From assembly GCF_024806835.1 (NCBI RefSeq), contig NZ_JANTYU010000001.1:1364001-1428000 (forward strand): a stretch of 64,000 bases of DNA, written 5' to 3'. The number at the start of each line of letters is the position of its first letter. Positions within the stretch are counted from its first letter, which is position 1. The notes under the pieces were generated by a model. It saw only the letters and a program-made list of their open reading frames with translations, had not been told where the DNA came from and ran no database searches. The position numbers were made by a program, and so were the translations under genes. Positions 46,043-54,678 of this stretch are shown here, in pieces. Origin of the DNA: Xanthomonas sp. 3793 (GTDB lineage Bacteria; Pseudomonadota; Gammaproteobacteria; Xanthomonadales; Xanthomonadaceae).

Positions 46043-46861
46043 TCAGCCGCCCTGCAACAACGCCGCACGGATGGCCTGCAGTTGCACCTTTACTGCGGCG
46101 GCCTGGGTCGGCCCCAGCCGCAGCAATGCCTTCTGCCCGACCGACGCAGATTCCAGCGCAGGATCGGCAAAGAGATAACGGCCACGCGCGTCGCGCACGA
46201 CGGCGATCGGCTGGCTTGGCTCCGGCGTGCGCAGCAGATGGTCGATCACATCGATCACGCGGTCGTTGAAGTAACGGTCCGGCGCGCCCAGGTTCGCATA
46301 GGCCTGCTGAAACAATGGGTAGAAGCGCACATAGCTCCGCACCAGGGCGTGCGCATCCACGTTGGTGAACGCGGCGACGTAGGGCGCATAGCGCGCAGCG
46401 TTGGCCTGGTCGATCACGCTGCGCTCGGCGGCGTTGGACACCTGCAGCTCGCCCGGCACCGGCTGCAGCACCGATGCGCGACGACTCATGCTGGGCTGGG
46501 TGAGGTTGTCCACCATCACCACCACGCGTTCGATCAGATGCGCGCGCAGCACGATCGACAGCGCGTCGTCGTGTTGCACAAGGTCCAGCAACGCCTGCCA
46601 TGCGGCATCGTCGCTCTGTGCCAACGCAGGAATCGCTGCATCGGCTGCATCGGCCGATGGCGTCTGCACCGGATGACGCGGCGCGGCCGGCGCTGGCGGT
46701 GACGGGGTAACAGCGGCAGCCACCGCGCTCGCGGTCTGGCTGATCGGCGCGGGCAACGCGCCCGATGGATCGGAGGGCCCGCGGAACAGCCACCAGGCGG
46801 CGCCGGCAATGAGCGGCACGGCCAACAGCCACGGCCAGCGCGAGGACTTGGTTTGCATCAT
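46043..46861 (-). CDS. DUF3014 domain protein, membrane-anchored
   Basis: This 272-residue protein has one N-terminal membrane helix (WPWLLAVPLIAGAAWWLF, about 9-26), a proline/alanine-rich linker (about 30-75) and a conserved DUF3014 domain (about 80-270; RYAPYVAAFTNVDAHALVRSYVRFYPLFQQAY is its most recognisable block). It probably faces the periplasm. Two ATGs are adjacent; the first (46861) has aggag 7 nt upstream. No function is known for the family, and nothing nearby suggests one. Confidence 0.85.
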   Translation of the reverse strand: MMQTKSSRWPWLLAVPLIAGAAWWLFRGPSDPSGALPAPISQTASAVAAAVTPSPPAPAAPRHPVQTPSADAADAAIPALAQSDDAAWQALLDLVQHDDALSIVLRAHLIERVVVMVDNLTQPSMSRRASVLQPVPGELQVSNAAERSVIDQANAARYAPYVAAFTNVDAHALVRSYVRFYPLFQQAYANLGAPDRYFNDRVIDVIDHLLRTPEPSQPIAVVRDARGRYLFADPALESASVGQKALLRLGPTQAAAVKVQLQAIRAALLQGG

Positions 46862-47108
46862 GGAACTCCTGACATCGACAACATCCAGGGTGTGACCATG
46901 AGATGGTGCGGTGGTTCCATCGATGTGAGGTGGCCGCGCATTCATCAATTGCGCGCATACATGGCCAGGCGAGGCTTTGGCATGCGCACGCAGCGCGAAC
47001 ACGCTATCTGCGCGTCATGCACCAGGCGGTCGACGCGAGGTCGGGCGCGAACGACCAACGACGAACCGCCGACGCCAAAAACGAGGCGTCATGCGCGACA
47101 AACCGCGT

Positions 47109-48278
47109 TCAATTGGCGAAGTTCAACCGCGCATTCACCCAGGCCGCCACGATTGCCGCTGCCACCTGATCGGCCTGTCTTGCAGGCAGCTGTTTTTCAC
47201 GCACCAGCCACGCAGCGGTGTCTGCGCGCACCTTGGGCAACAGTGCGCGCACCGCCTTGCGATCTGCCGCCGGCCACTGGCTGCCATCGCCGTCCCAGGC
47301 CGCAATCGCCTTGTCCGGATCGTCGCCATAGCGCTTGCGCAATGCCGGTTGCAGGTACAGCAGCGGCGACACCGATGCGCGCAGCGCAATCACGCCCCAC
47401 TCGGCGTAGCTGGCATAGCGGATGGTGCCGGCGTCCTTGCTCAGGGCGTCGATCAGGGGATCGAACCCATCGTCCAGCTGCTTCCAGCTGGCCAGCGCAA
47501 ACAAGCCGCCCGGCGGCTTGCACACCGGCGCGAACGAGTCGCGTGTGGAAGCATACAGCGGCCCGAATGCCTCGTACGCTGGCTCACCTACCGCCGCGAA
47601 AATGAAGCAATGCACATAGGGCCGGTTCCCGCTGTCGTCTCGCTCGATCCACATGCGCAGCAGCATGAGCACGCGTTCGTGCTGCGGCGTTGCAGGCGTG
47701 CCGGCAGCGTCATCCAGCAACGATGCCGCAAAGTCATCGGTCTTGCGCAGGGCCTTGCGCGCACTCTCGAACCGCGTATTCGCCAATGCGGCGTCCACAC
47801 CGGCGGCAGGGACGAACTGATGCAGATACGCCAGCCATGCCGATGCCAGCGGTGCGTCGTACGTCTGCAGCTGCCGCGCAGCCTCGGCAGGCTTGCCGGG
47901 GATGCTGGCGATGATGCGGTCCAGCGCCTGCTGCTGCACGGTGAGTGTCTTGGCCAGCACATCGGCCCTGGCGGTGAGGCTGTGCCGCAGGCAGTCGTCC
48001 GGCCTGGCGTCCTGCGCGCAGGCGTTGCGCTGCCGTAGCCACGCACGTTGTTGCTCGCGCACGCCGGCCACCGCAGCGCGCGGCGTCGTTTGCACCAGCG
48101 CCTGGTAGCTTGCGTCCAGCTGCTCGTCCAGCGCACCGAGTGCGGGCACTGCACAGAGGCGCTTTTCGACCGGCGTACCGGCCTGTTTGCAGTCGAACGA
48201 GGCCGCCCACGCACCGCCGGCGCTCAGCACCAGCGCGCTGCCAAGCAGCAATCGGGCCACACGCGTGTGGTGTTTCAC
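47109..48278 (-). CDS. Secreted LprI/DUF1311-like protein
   Basis: This 389-residue exported protein has a signal peptide (about 1-25, ending GGAWAA) and then a domain related to the lysozyme-inhibitor LprI N-terminal family (DUF1311): FDCKQAGTPVEKRLCAVPALGALDEQL with CxxxxxxxExxLC, and a second cysteine pair NACAQDARPDDCLR. The remaining 270 residues are unassigned. The start is GTG 48278 with an excellent Shine-Dalgarno (aaggagg), and it overlaps the permease stop as GTGA. Coupling of an LprI-like protein to a purine-type permease is unusual; lysozyme inhibition is only a family-level guess. Confidence 0.75.
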   Translation of the reverse strand: MKHHTRVARLLLGSALVLSAGGAWAASFDCKQAGTPVEKRLCAVPALGALDEQLDASYQALVQTTPRAAVAGVREQQRAWLRQRNACAQDARPDDCLRHSLTARADVLAKTLTVQQQALDRIIASIPGKPAEAARQLQTYDAPLASAWLAYLHQFVPAAGVDAALANTRFESARKALRKTDDFAASLLDDAAGTPATPQHERVLMLLRMWIERDDSGNRPYVHCFIFAAVGEPAYEAFGPLYASTRDSFAPVCKPPGGLFALASWKQLDDGFDPLIDALSKDAGTIRYASYAEWGVIALRASVSPLLYLQPALRKRYGDDPDKAIAAWDGDGSQWPAADRKAVRALLPKVRADTAAWLVREKQLPARQADQVAAAIVAAWVNARLNFAN

Positions 48279-49876
48279 TGCATCGCCTCCTTGCGTGCCG
48301 GCAGCAGCGACAACAACAGCAACGTCACCGCCAGCGCCACATAGGCCCCGACGAACTGCCAGCTGATCACCCGTGCCAGACCCTGCAGCGACCAGGGCAG
48401 GTAGATGCCGCCGCGCGGGTCCACCGAGTGGATCAGGCCGAACAGCGTCAGGCCCGCAGCGACCAGCAAGAACACCGCACCGCGACGCAGCCGGCCATCG
48501 ATCATCGCCGCCACCGTGGCGATCCACAGCATCGCAGTGATGATGAAGCCATTGCCGAGCGCAAAGATCACCGCCAGTTCCGGCAGGCCGTGGCCATCCA
48601 CCTTCGTGGTCAGCGCAACCAGTTGCTCCGGCGCGAGCCAACCCGGCGCCTTGATCGTCAGCAGGTACGCCACCGATGGCAGAAACCCCAGCACCATCGC
48701 GCCGGCATGTTGTTTGGGCGTGGCCTGGAACGCCTGCTTGGTGATGTCGATCGACACGTACACGATGATCGGCGCCAGCACCGCCAGCGGCAGCCACTGC
48801 ACCAACCCGGAGATCACACCCAGCATGCCGCCGATGCCGACGAACACGCCGGTCAACAACGTGTAACCGGAGCGCGCGCCCATGTGCTTGTAGGCCGGCT
48901 GGCCGATGTACGGCGTGGTCTGCGCCACCCCGCCGCAGACGCCGGCCACCAGCGTGGCCAGGGCCTCCACCAGCAGGATGTCGCGGGTGCGGTAGTCATC
49001 GCCAGCGGCACGTGCGCTCTCGCTGACATTGATGCCGCCCACCACCATCAACAAGCCGAACGGCAGCAGCAATGGCAGGTACGCCACCGTGGCCGGCAAT
49101 CCTTCGATAAAGCCCAGGTTCGGTAGCGGCAGCACGATCTGCGGTGGAGTCCACGCCGGCACGCTGAAGCCCGGCGCGCCCAACCCGGCCAGCCCCAGCC
49201 CGTAGTACAGCGCCGTGCCGATCACGAACGCCACCAGCACGCCCGGCAATTTGGTCGGCAGGCGGCCCTTGGCCAGCAGCACATACAGCAGCAGGCCCAA
49301 CGTGACGAATCCAGCCACCGGCGAACGCAGGGTTTCCAGCAGCGGCAGCAGGCCCATCAGCACCAGCGCGATGCCGGCGATGGAACCGAGCAAAGCTGCG
49401 CGCGGCAGCGCGCGCGTGACCGCCTCGCCAACGAACGACAGCACCAGCTTGAGCAGGCCCATCACCACCAGCGAGGCCATGCCGAGTTTCCAGGTGGCGA
49501 TGGCGGCCGCCTGCGGGTCCAGCCCCTGCGCCTTGAAGCCGACGAATGCCGGGCCCAGCACCAACAGCGCCATGCCGATGCTGGTCGGCGCATCCAGGCC
49601 CAGCGGCATCGCGGTGACGTCGTCGCGCCCGCTGCGTGCGGCCAGCCGCCGCGCCATCAAGGTGTAGAGCAGGTTGCCCACCAGCACGCCGAACGCGGTG
49701 CCGGGAAACATGCGCCCGAACACCACCTCGGCCGGGAACTGGAACATCCCGACCAACGCCATCGCGATGAAGCCGAGGATGGAGAGATTGTCGACGACCA
49801 GGCCGAAGAAGCCATTGAGGTCGCCGGCGACGAACCAGCGCGGCGATGCCGCAGTACGCGAGGAAGGGGCCGACAT
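48275..49876 (-). CDS. NCS2-family (xanthine/uracil-type) permease
   Basis: This 533-residue inner-membrane transporter has 12-14 hydrophobic segments. The signature MPLGLDAPTSIGMALLVLG (about 90-108) and the GGINVSESARAAGDDYRTRDIL block (about 284-305) place it with the nucleobase-cation symporter-2/AzgA-like permeases. Substrate (purine, urate or other) cannot be fixed by eye. It is the first gene of a two-gene unit with the LprI-like secreted protein. Upstream is a 552-bp gap with only remnants. Confidence 0.85.
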   Translation of the reverse strand: MSAPSSRTAASPRWFVAGDLNGFFGLVVDNLSILGFIAMALVGMFQFPAEVVFGRMFPGTAFGVLVGNLLYTLMARRLAARSGRDDVTAMPLGLDAPTSIGMALLVLGPAFVGFKAQGLDPQAAAIATWKLGMASLVVMGLLKLVLSFVGEAVTRALPRAALLGSIAGIALVLMGLLPLLETLRSPVAGFVTLGLLLYVLLAKGRLPTKLPGVLVAFVIGTALYYGLGLAGLGAPGFSVPAWTPPQIVLPLPNLGFIEGLPATVAYLPLLLPFGLLMVVGGINVSESARAAGDDYRTRDILLVEALATLVAGVCGGVAQTTPYIGQPAYKHMGARSGYTLLTGVFVGIGGMLGVISGLVQWLPLAVLAPIIVYVSIDITKQAFQATPKQHAGAMVLGFLPSVAYLLTIKAPGWLAPEQLVALTTKVDGHGLPELAVIFALGNGFIITAMLWIATVAAMIDGRLRRGAVFLLVAAGLTLFGLIHSVDPRGGIYLPWSLQGLARVISWQFVGAYVALAVTLLLLSLLPARKEAMQ

Positions 49877-50428
49877 GGGAGCCAGGAAGCGTGGGGATCG
49901 GCCGATGGTAGCCGCTGCTCATCACGCGCGACAGCGCCGCGGTGGATCAGACCGTGTCGCCGCGACTGCGCCCGCCAGTCCTGCGTGCGGCGACCTTGAG
50001 GTGGCGACGCTACGCTACTTCATCGCCGCCTCGACCTCGATCCAGCCGACGATGTGGCCACGGTTGGCGCTGCGCTAGCGCACCGGCACCGGCGTGGTAT
50101 CGGTGCCGACATCCAGCGCGGTGGCACGCCGGTGCGTGCCGATCGTCACCTCGCACTGGTATCTCGGGCCACCACCGCGCATGACAGCCCGCCAAGTGCG
50201 GCAGACAACGCCACGCGTGCAGCGCTCACGCGCATTCGGTGCAGCGTTTCAACGCGCATGCTCACCAGAGCCGGCAGATGACCCTGCACAGCGTTGCTCG
50301 CTGGATGGGCGCAACTGAGGCGTATCACTGCAACGTACGCGCAGCACAGACAGATGCCGATTCGAGCGCCGCCTGTGCACGCGCTACCGACACACAACCG
50401 CGCTGGCAGCTGCTCCGATCGACACCTC
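49877..50428. other. Intergenic gap with degenerate minus-strand coding trace
   Basis: This 552-bp stretch holds no intact gene. The minus strand reads a signal-peptide-like stretch (VSAARVALSAALGGLSCAVVA, about 50165-50235), then a stop at about 50146. In another frame YQCEVTIGTHRRATALDVG follows, then further stops. This could be a frameshifted small secreted-protein gene, but the evidence is thin. Confidence 0.3.
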
Positions 50429-50905
50429 TCAGAACGACACCTCCACCGCCTGCCGCGACCACAGCACCGACTGGTGGCCGGTGGCCTGCTTCCAGGCCAG
50501 CCGGATCGCTTCGATGTCGCGGCGCCGCTGCGGGGTGTCCTCGTGCAAGATCACCAGCACCTTGGTACCCAGGCGGTTCGGCTCCTTGGCGCCGCGGAAC
50601 AGCCACTGGCCGTAGGCATCCAACACGGTCAGCCCATCGGGGAAGCGCGGGGTCACTTCCTTGTCCAGAAACGCGCGCCATTGCGTCTGGTCGATGGTGC
50701 GGGTCTGCGGGCGATCGGCCGGGCCGGTCTCCTCGCCCACGCCAAAGTAGAGCTCGCTGCGTATCCAGCCATGCGCATCGCCGGGACGTTGCGTATCGCC
50801 CTGCATGCTGGCGGTGGCCGCCGCCGCGGGCGCCTTGCCCGGTGTGGTGGCGCAACCAGACAACGCCAGCACGGCGGCGATCAACACGGATGGCAGCAAC
50901 TTCAT
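50429..50905 (-). CDS. DUF3574 lipoprotein
   Basis: This 158-residue lipoprotein has a lipobox LALSGC with the lipidated cysteine near residue 18, followed by an alanine-rich linker. The mature domain has the DUF3574 blocks RSELYFGVG (about 49-57), TQWRAFLDKEVTPRFPDGLTVLDAYGQW (about 73-100) and HQSVLW near the C-terminus. ATG 50905 has ggag 8 nt upstream; an in-frame ATG four codons earlier overlaps it. It probably sits in the periplasm attached to a membrane. Function unknown. It is divergent from the TonB receptor at 51211. Confidence 0.88.
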   Translation of the reverse strand: MKLLPSVLIAAVLALSGCATTPGKAPAAAATASMQGDTQRPGDAHGWIRSELYFGVGEETGPADRPQTRTIDQTQWRAFLDKEVTPRFPDGLTVLDAYGQWLFRGAKEPNRLGTKVLVILHEDTPQRRRDIEAIRLAWKQATGHQSVLWSRQAVEVSF

Positions 50906-51210
50906 CGATTTCTCCAACGTTTTCGGGGGCTAAGAACGCCGATGCACACCGGCGCGGCCAGCGCGTACAAACGACCGGCGCAAGGGCGCAAGTGTACGAG
51001 CGGCACTGCTGCAGCGTTATGCCAGTCGTGCCAGCGCTCATGCGGCCGCACCATCAGCTCATGCACGCGTGCGCACCGCGTCATCTCGCGCAGGCCTGAA
51101 CAACGCGATAATATCTCTCCATCCGGATGAATGTAGGACAGTCCGACCCTTGCGCACCAGCCGGCCGGACGCCGACCCCGCTGCGCGTTTGCAGTTGCAG
51201 GAGAGAGAGC
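50906..51210. other. Divergent promoter region, DUF3574 gene/TonB receptor
   Basis: This 305-bp intergenic region must carry promoters for both divergent genes. An AT-rich gataatatc patch at about 51104-51112 could be a -10 region for the receptor, but no partner -35 is clear. No Fur-box-like sequence was found. Confidence 0.4.
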
Positions 51211-53646
51211 ATGACCCGCCCCACCCTTTCGGCCATCGGCCTGGCCGTCGCCGCCGTGTTGAGCGCCACTGCACAGGCCCAGCAGGCCGCCCCCGGCGCC
51301 ACCACGCTGGACACCGTGATCGTCACCGGCACCCGCGCCAGCGACCGCACCGTGCTGGAATCGACCGTGCCGGTGGACGTGCTCACCGCCGAAGACATCC
51401 GCAAGGCCGGCGTGGTCAATGGTGAGCTGGGCAGCGCGCTGCAGGCGCTGCTGCCCTCGTTCAACTTCCCGCGTCAGTCCAACTCCGGCGGCGCCGACCA
51501 TATCCGCGCCGCGCAGCTGCGTGGGCTCTCGCCCGACCAGGTGCTGGTGCTGGTCAACGGCAAGCGCCGCCACACCTCGGCGCTGGTCAATACCGACAGC
51601 AAGATCGGCAAGGGCACCACGCCGGTGGATTTCAATTCCATCCCGATCAATGCGATCAAGCGCATCGAAGTGCTGCGTGACGGCGCCGGCGCGCAGTACG
51701 GCTCGGACGCGATCGCCGGCGTCATCAACGTGATCCTGGACGACAACCCCGAGCGCGGCGAGCTGGAAGCCAGCTTCGGCGCCTACAACACCGACGTGGA
51801 GCCGATCGATCGCCGTGTCACCGATGGCCAGACCAGCTATGCCAGCGCCAAGGTCGGCTCGCTGCTCGGCGATGACGGCGGCTTTTTCAAGGTCGGCCTG
51901 GAGCTGAAGAATCGCGAAGCGACCAATCGCGCCGGCTTCGACCAGATTCCATCGTTCGAAGAACAGACCCCGGCCAACCTGGCCCTGGCCGGCCGGCGCA
52001 ACTACGTGCTCGGCGACGGCGCCACCAAGGGCCTGAACGCCTGGCTCAACACCAAGATTCCGTTCAGCGCCAACGGCGAGTTCTACGCCTTCGGCACCTA
52101 CAACCAGCGCGACACCGAAGGCGCCAACTACTTCCGCTACCCGGACGGCAGCGCCAACTGGCGCGAGATCTACCCCAACGGCTACCGGCCTATTTCCGAA
52201 GGCGAGAATCGCGACCTGCAACTCGTCGCCGGCGCGCGTGGACAGCTCGGCGACTGGGACTACGACGCCAGCGTCAACTACGGCCGCAACGACTTCACCT
52301 ACCGCCTGCGCAACTCGCTCAATGCCTCGCTTGGGCCGGGCAGCACCACGCGCTTCAAGACCGGCGATTTCGCGTTTGCGCAGACCGTGGGCAATCTGGA
52401 TCTGACCCGCGTGTTCGATGCGGCCGGCGCCACCCATACCTTCGGCACCGGTGCCGAGTTCCGCCGCGAGCAATACCGCACCCATGCCGGCGACCCGGCC
52501 AGCTATGCGGCCGGACCGTTCACCGATCGCCCCACCGGCTCGCAGGCCGGCGGCGGGCTCACTCCGCAGGATGAGGCCGACCTGTCGCGCAATGTGGCCA
52601 GCGCCTATGCCAACGTCTCCAGCCAGTTCGGCGACAAGTTCTCCACCGACCTGGCCGGCCGCTACGAGCATTACCAGGATTTCGGCAGCCAGTGGACCGG
52701 CAAGCTTGCCGCACGCTACGCGTTCGCGCCGGCATTCGCGCTGCGTGGCGCCATCTCCAACAACGTGCGTGCGCCCTCGCTGAGCCAGATCGGTTACGAA
52801 GCCACGTCCACCGGTTACGACGCCGCCGGCCGGCTGACCCAGGGCCGCCTGCTGTCGGTCAACAACCCGATCGCCCGCGCGCTCGGCGCCACCGATCTGA
52901 AGCCGGAGAAGTCGGTCAACTACAGCCTGGGTTTCACCAGCAAGCTGGGCGACCACTTCGACCTGTCGCTGGATTTCTTCCAGATCGACATCGACGACCG
53001 CATCGCCTTGTCCGAAGACATCACCGGCGACACGCTGACCGATTTTGTGCAGCAGAACTTCGGCGTCGCCGGCGTGCAGAGCGCCAGCTATTTCCTCAAC
53101 GCCGCCGACACCCGCACCCGCGGCGCCGAGCTGGTGGCCAACTGGCGCCAATACGCCTTCGGTGGCGATCTGCTGCTGACCGGCACCTACAGCTACGCCA
53201 AGACCGAGCTGGAGAACATCATCGCAACGCCCGGGCAGTTGCTGGCATTGAACCCGGACTACGTGCTGTTCGGCGTGGAAGAGAGCAATACGCTCACCGA
53301 CGCCGCACCGCGCACGCGTGCCGCACTGGCCGCCAACTGGACCAACGAACGCTGGAACCTGCAGACGCGCGTGAACCGCTACGGCAGCGCCACCCGCGTG
53401 TTCGACTTCGGCAGCGGCTTCGTGCCACGCCAGACCTATGGCGCCGAGTGGCAGCTGGATCTGGAAGCCGAGTATCACCTGGGCACGCAGTGGACGCTGG
53501 CCATCGGCGGCCAGAACATCCTGGACAATTACTCCGATCGCTCCATCGACGACATCGCCTACTTCGGCAACCTGCCCTACGACGTGCTGTCGCCGATCGG
53601 CAGCAACGGCGCGTATTGGTATGGACGGGTGCGGTATTCGTTTTAA
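51211..53646 (+). CDS. TonB-dependent outer-membrane receptor
   Basis: This 811-residue receptor has a signal peptide (about 1-24, ending AQAQQ), a TonB box at TLDTVIVTGTR, a plug with LRGLSPDQVLVLVNGKRRHT and RIEVLRDGAGAQYGSDAIAG, and a barrel ending YWYGRVRYSF. It is a clear paralogue of the receptor at 52-2451 and of the same length class. The start ATG 51211 directly follows caggagagagagc, a strong Shine-Dalgarno; 28 codons of open frame upstream are discarded. No metabolic operon is attached, though the trehalose cluster follows 227 bp later on the same strand behind repeat elements. Ligand unknown. Confidence 0.93.
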   Translation: MTRPTLSAIGLAVAAVLSATAQAQQAAPGATTLDTVIVTGTRASDRTVLESTVPVDVLTAEDIRKAGVVNGELGSALQALLPSFNFPRQSNSGGADHIRAAQLRGLSPDQVLVLVNGKRRHTSALVNTDSKIGKGTTPVDFNSIPINAIKRIEVLRDGAGAQYGSDAIAGVINVILDDNPERGELEASFGAYNTDVEPIDRRVTDGQTSYASAKVGSLLGDDGGFFKVGLELKNREATNRAGFDQIPSFEEQTPANLALAGRRNYVLGDGATKGLNAWLNTKIPFSANGEFYAFGTYNQRDTEGANYFRYPDGSANWREIYPNGYRPISEGENRDLQLVAGARGQLGDWDYDASVNYGRNDFTYRLRNSLNASLGPGSTTRFKTGDFAFAQTVGNLDLTRVFDAAGATHTFGTGAEFRREQYRTHAGDPASYAAGPFTDRPTGSQAGGGLTPQDEADLSRNVASAYANVSSQFGDKFSTDLAGRYEHYQDFGSQWTGKLAARYAFAPAFALRGAISNNVRAPSLSQIGYEATSTGYDAAGRLTQGRLLSVNNPIARALGATDLKPEKSVNYSLGFTSKLGDHFDLSLDFFQIDIDDRIALSEDITGDTLTDFVQQNFGVAGVQSASYFLNAADTRTRGAELVANWRQYAFGGDLLLTGTYSYAKTELENIIATPGQLLALNPDYVLFGVEESNTLTDAAPRTRAALAANWTNERWNLQTRVNRYGSATRVFDFGSGFVPRQTYGAEWQLDLEAEYHLGTQWTLAIGGQNILDNYSDRSIDDIAYFGNLPYDVLSPIGSNGAYWYGRVRYSF

Positions 53647-53649
53647 GCC

Positions 53650-53828
53650 GGGATCGGGAAATCGGGGGTTGGGATTTGCAAGAGCAGCATCGCTGCGAAT
53701 CCCGGACCCAGATTCGCCTTGTCCGCACTACCTCATCGTCTAGCCAGTCGGCAGTTGTCGGAACTGGGGATGTGGGATTGGCAAGCGCGGCTGCAGCGAA
53801 TCCCTAATCCCGACTCCCCAATCCCCGC
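53650..53828. repeat. Two imperfect palindromic intergenic repeats
   Basis: Two related units, about 53650-53712 and 53760-53828, each carry gggattgg/ttggcaag...cgctgc..gaatccc type arms able to fold back. They lie between the TonB receptor and otsB and have the look of REP-type elements dispersed between genes. The first may double as a terminator for the receptor. Confidence 0.55.
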
Positions 53829-53873
53829 CGTTCCATAACCTGAATCTCACACCGGTTTGCGCACACTAGCGCA

Positions 53874-54638
53874 ATGGCAGACGCGCATTCCCCCCTTCCG
53901 TCGCCGCCATTGCTGGACGATGCCTGCGCATTGTTCCTGGACGTGGACGGCACCCTGATCGACTTTGCCCACAGCCCCGAGGCCGTGCGGCTCCTGCCCG
54001 AGGTACGCGAGGCCATTGGTCGCCTCAGCGATCGCCTGCAGGGCGCCATCGCATTGGTGAGCGGGCGCCCGCTCGCACAGCTCGATGCATTGTTCGCGCC
54101 GCTGCTGCTGCCGGCCGCCGGCCTGCACGGGCACGAACTCCGCAGCGACATCGCCGCACGCGCCGCCATGCCGCAGGACACCTCTGACTTCCTGCATGGC
54201 CTGCATCAGCGCGCTGCGGCACTGACGCACAAACACGCAGGCGTACTGGTCGAAGACAAGGGCGTCGGCGTGGCGCTGCACTGGCGCGCCCAACCGGACG
54301 CCGGACCGGACGTGTTGGCCTTCGCCCAGGATGAAATCGCCCAGCTCCCCGGCTATCGCCTGCAACCGGGCGACCATGTGGTCGAATTCGTCCCCGAAGG
54401 CAGCAACAAGGGGCTGGCCGTCGAGCAGCTGATGCAGACCGCCGCGTTTGCAGGCCGCACGCCGGTGTTCGTCGGTGACGACCTCACCGACGAATTCGGT
54501 TTCGACGCGGCCAATCGTTTGGGCGGCTGGAGCATCCTGGTCGGCGATCGCGCGCAGACCAGCGCACGTTTTCGCCTCGACGGCACCGCCGCTGTGCATG
54601 CGTGGCTCCACCACAACGCGCGCAACGCATCACCGTAG
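53874..54638 (+). CDS. otsB: Trehalose-6-phosphate phosphatase
   Basis: OtsB dephosphorylates trehalose 6-phosphate to trehalose. The 254-residue HAD-superfamily protein has motif I DVDGT at residues 23-27, motif II in VSGRP, the conserved AGLHGHELR block, a lysine in PEGSNKGLAV, and motif IV GDDLTDE near residue 203. Size is normal. It opens a three-gene cluster with a GH15 hydrolase and otsA, so synthesis and a putative breakdown enzyme are co-encoded. The Shine-Dalgarno is weak. Confidence 0.95.
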   Translation: MADAHSPLPSPPLLDDACALFLDVDGTLIDFAHSPEAVRLLPEVREAIGRLSDRLQGAIALVSGRPLAQLDALFAPLLLPAAGLHGHELRSDIAARAAMPQDTSDFLHGLHQRAAALTHKHAGVLVEDKGVGVALHWRAQPDAGPDVLAFAQDEIAQLPGYRLQPGDHVVEFVPEGSNKGLAVEQLMQTAAFAGRTPVFVGDDLTDEFGFDAANRLGGWSILVGDRAQTSARFRLDGTAAVHAWLHHNARNASP

Positions 54639-54678
54639 GCGCGCCTCCTCTCGTTACTTACAGGATCGTTTGCACCTC

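Noticed and set aside
51100-51115. Fur box before the TonB receptor at 51211
   Set aside because: gataatatc matches only half the site; the second half lacks the required symmetry.
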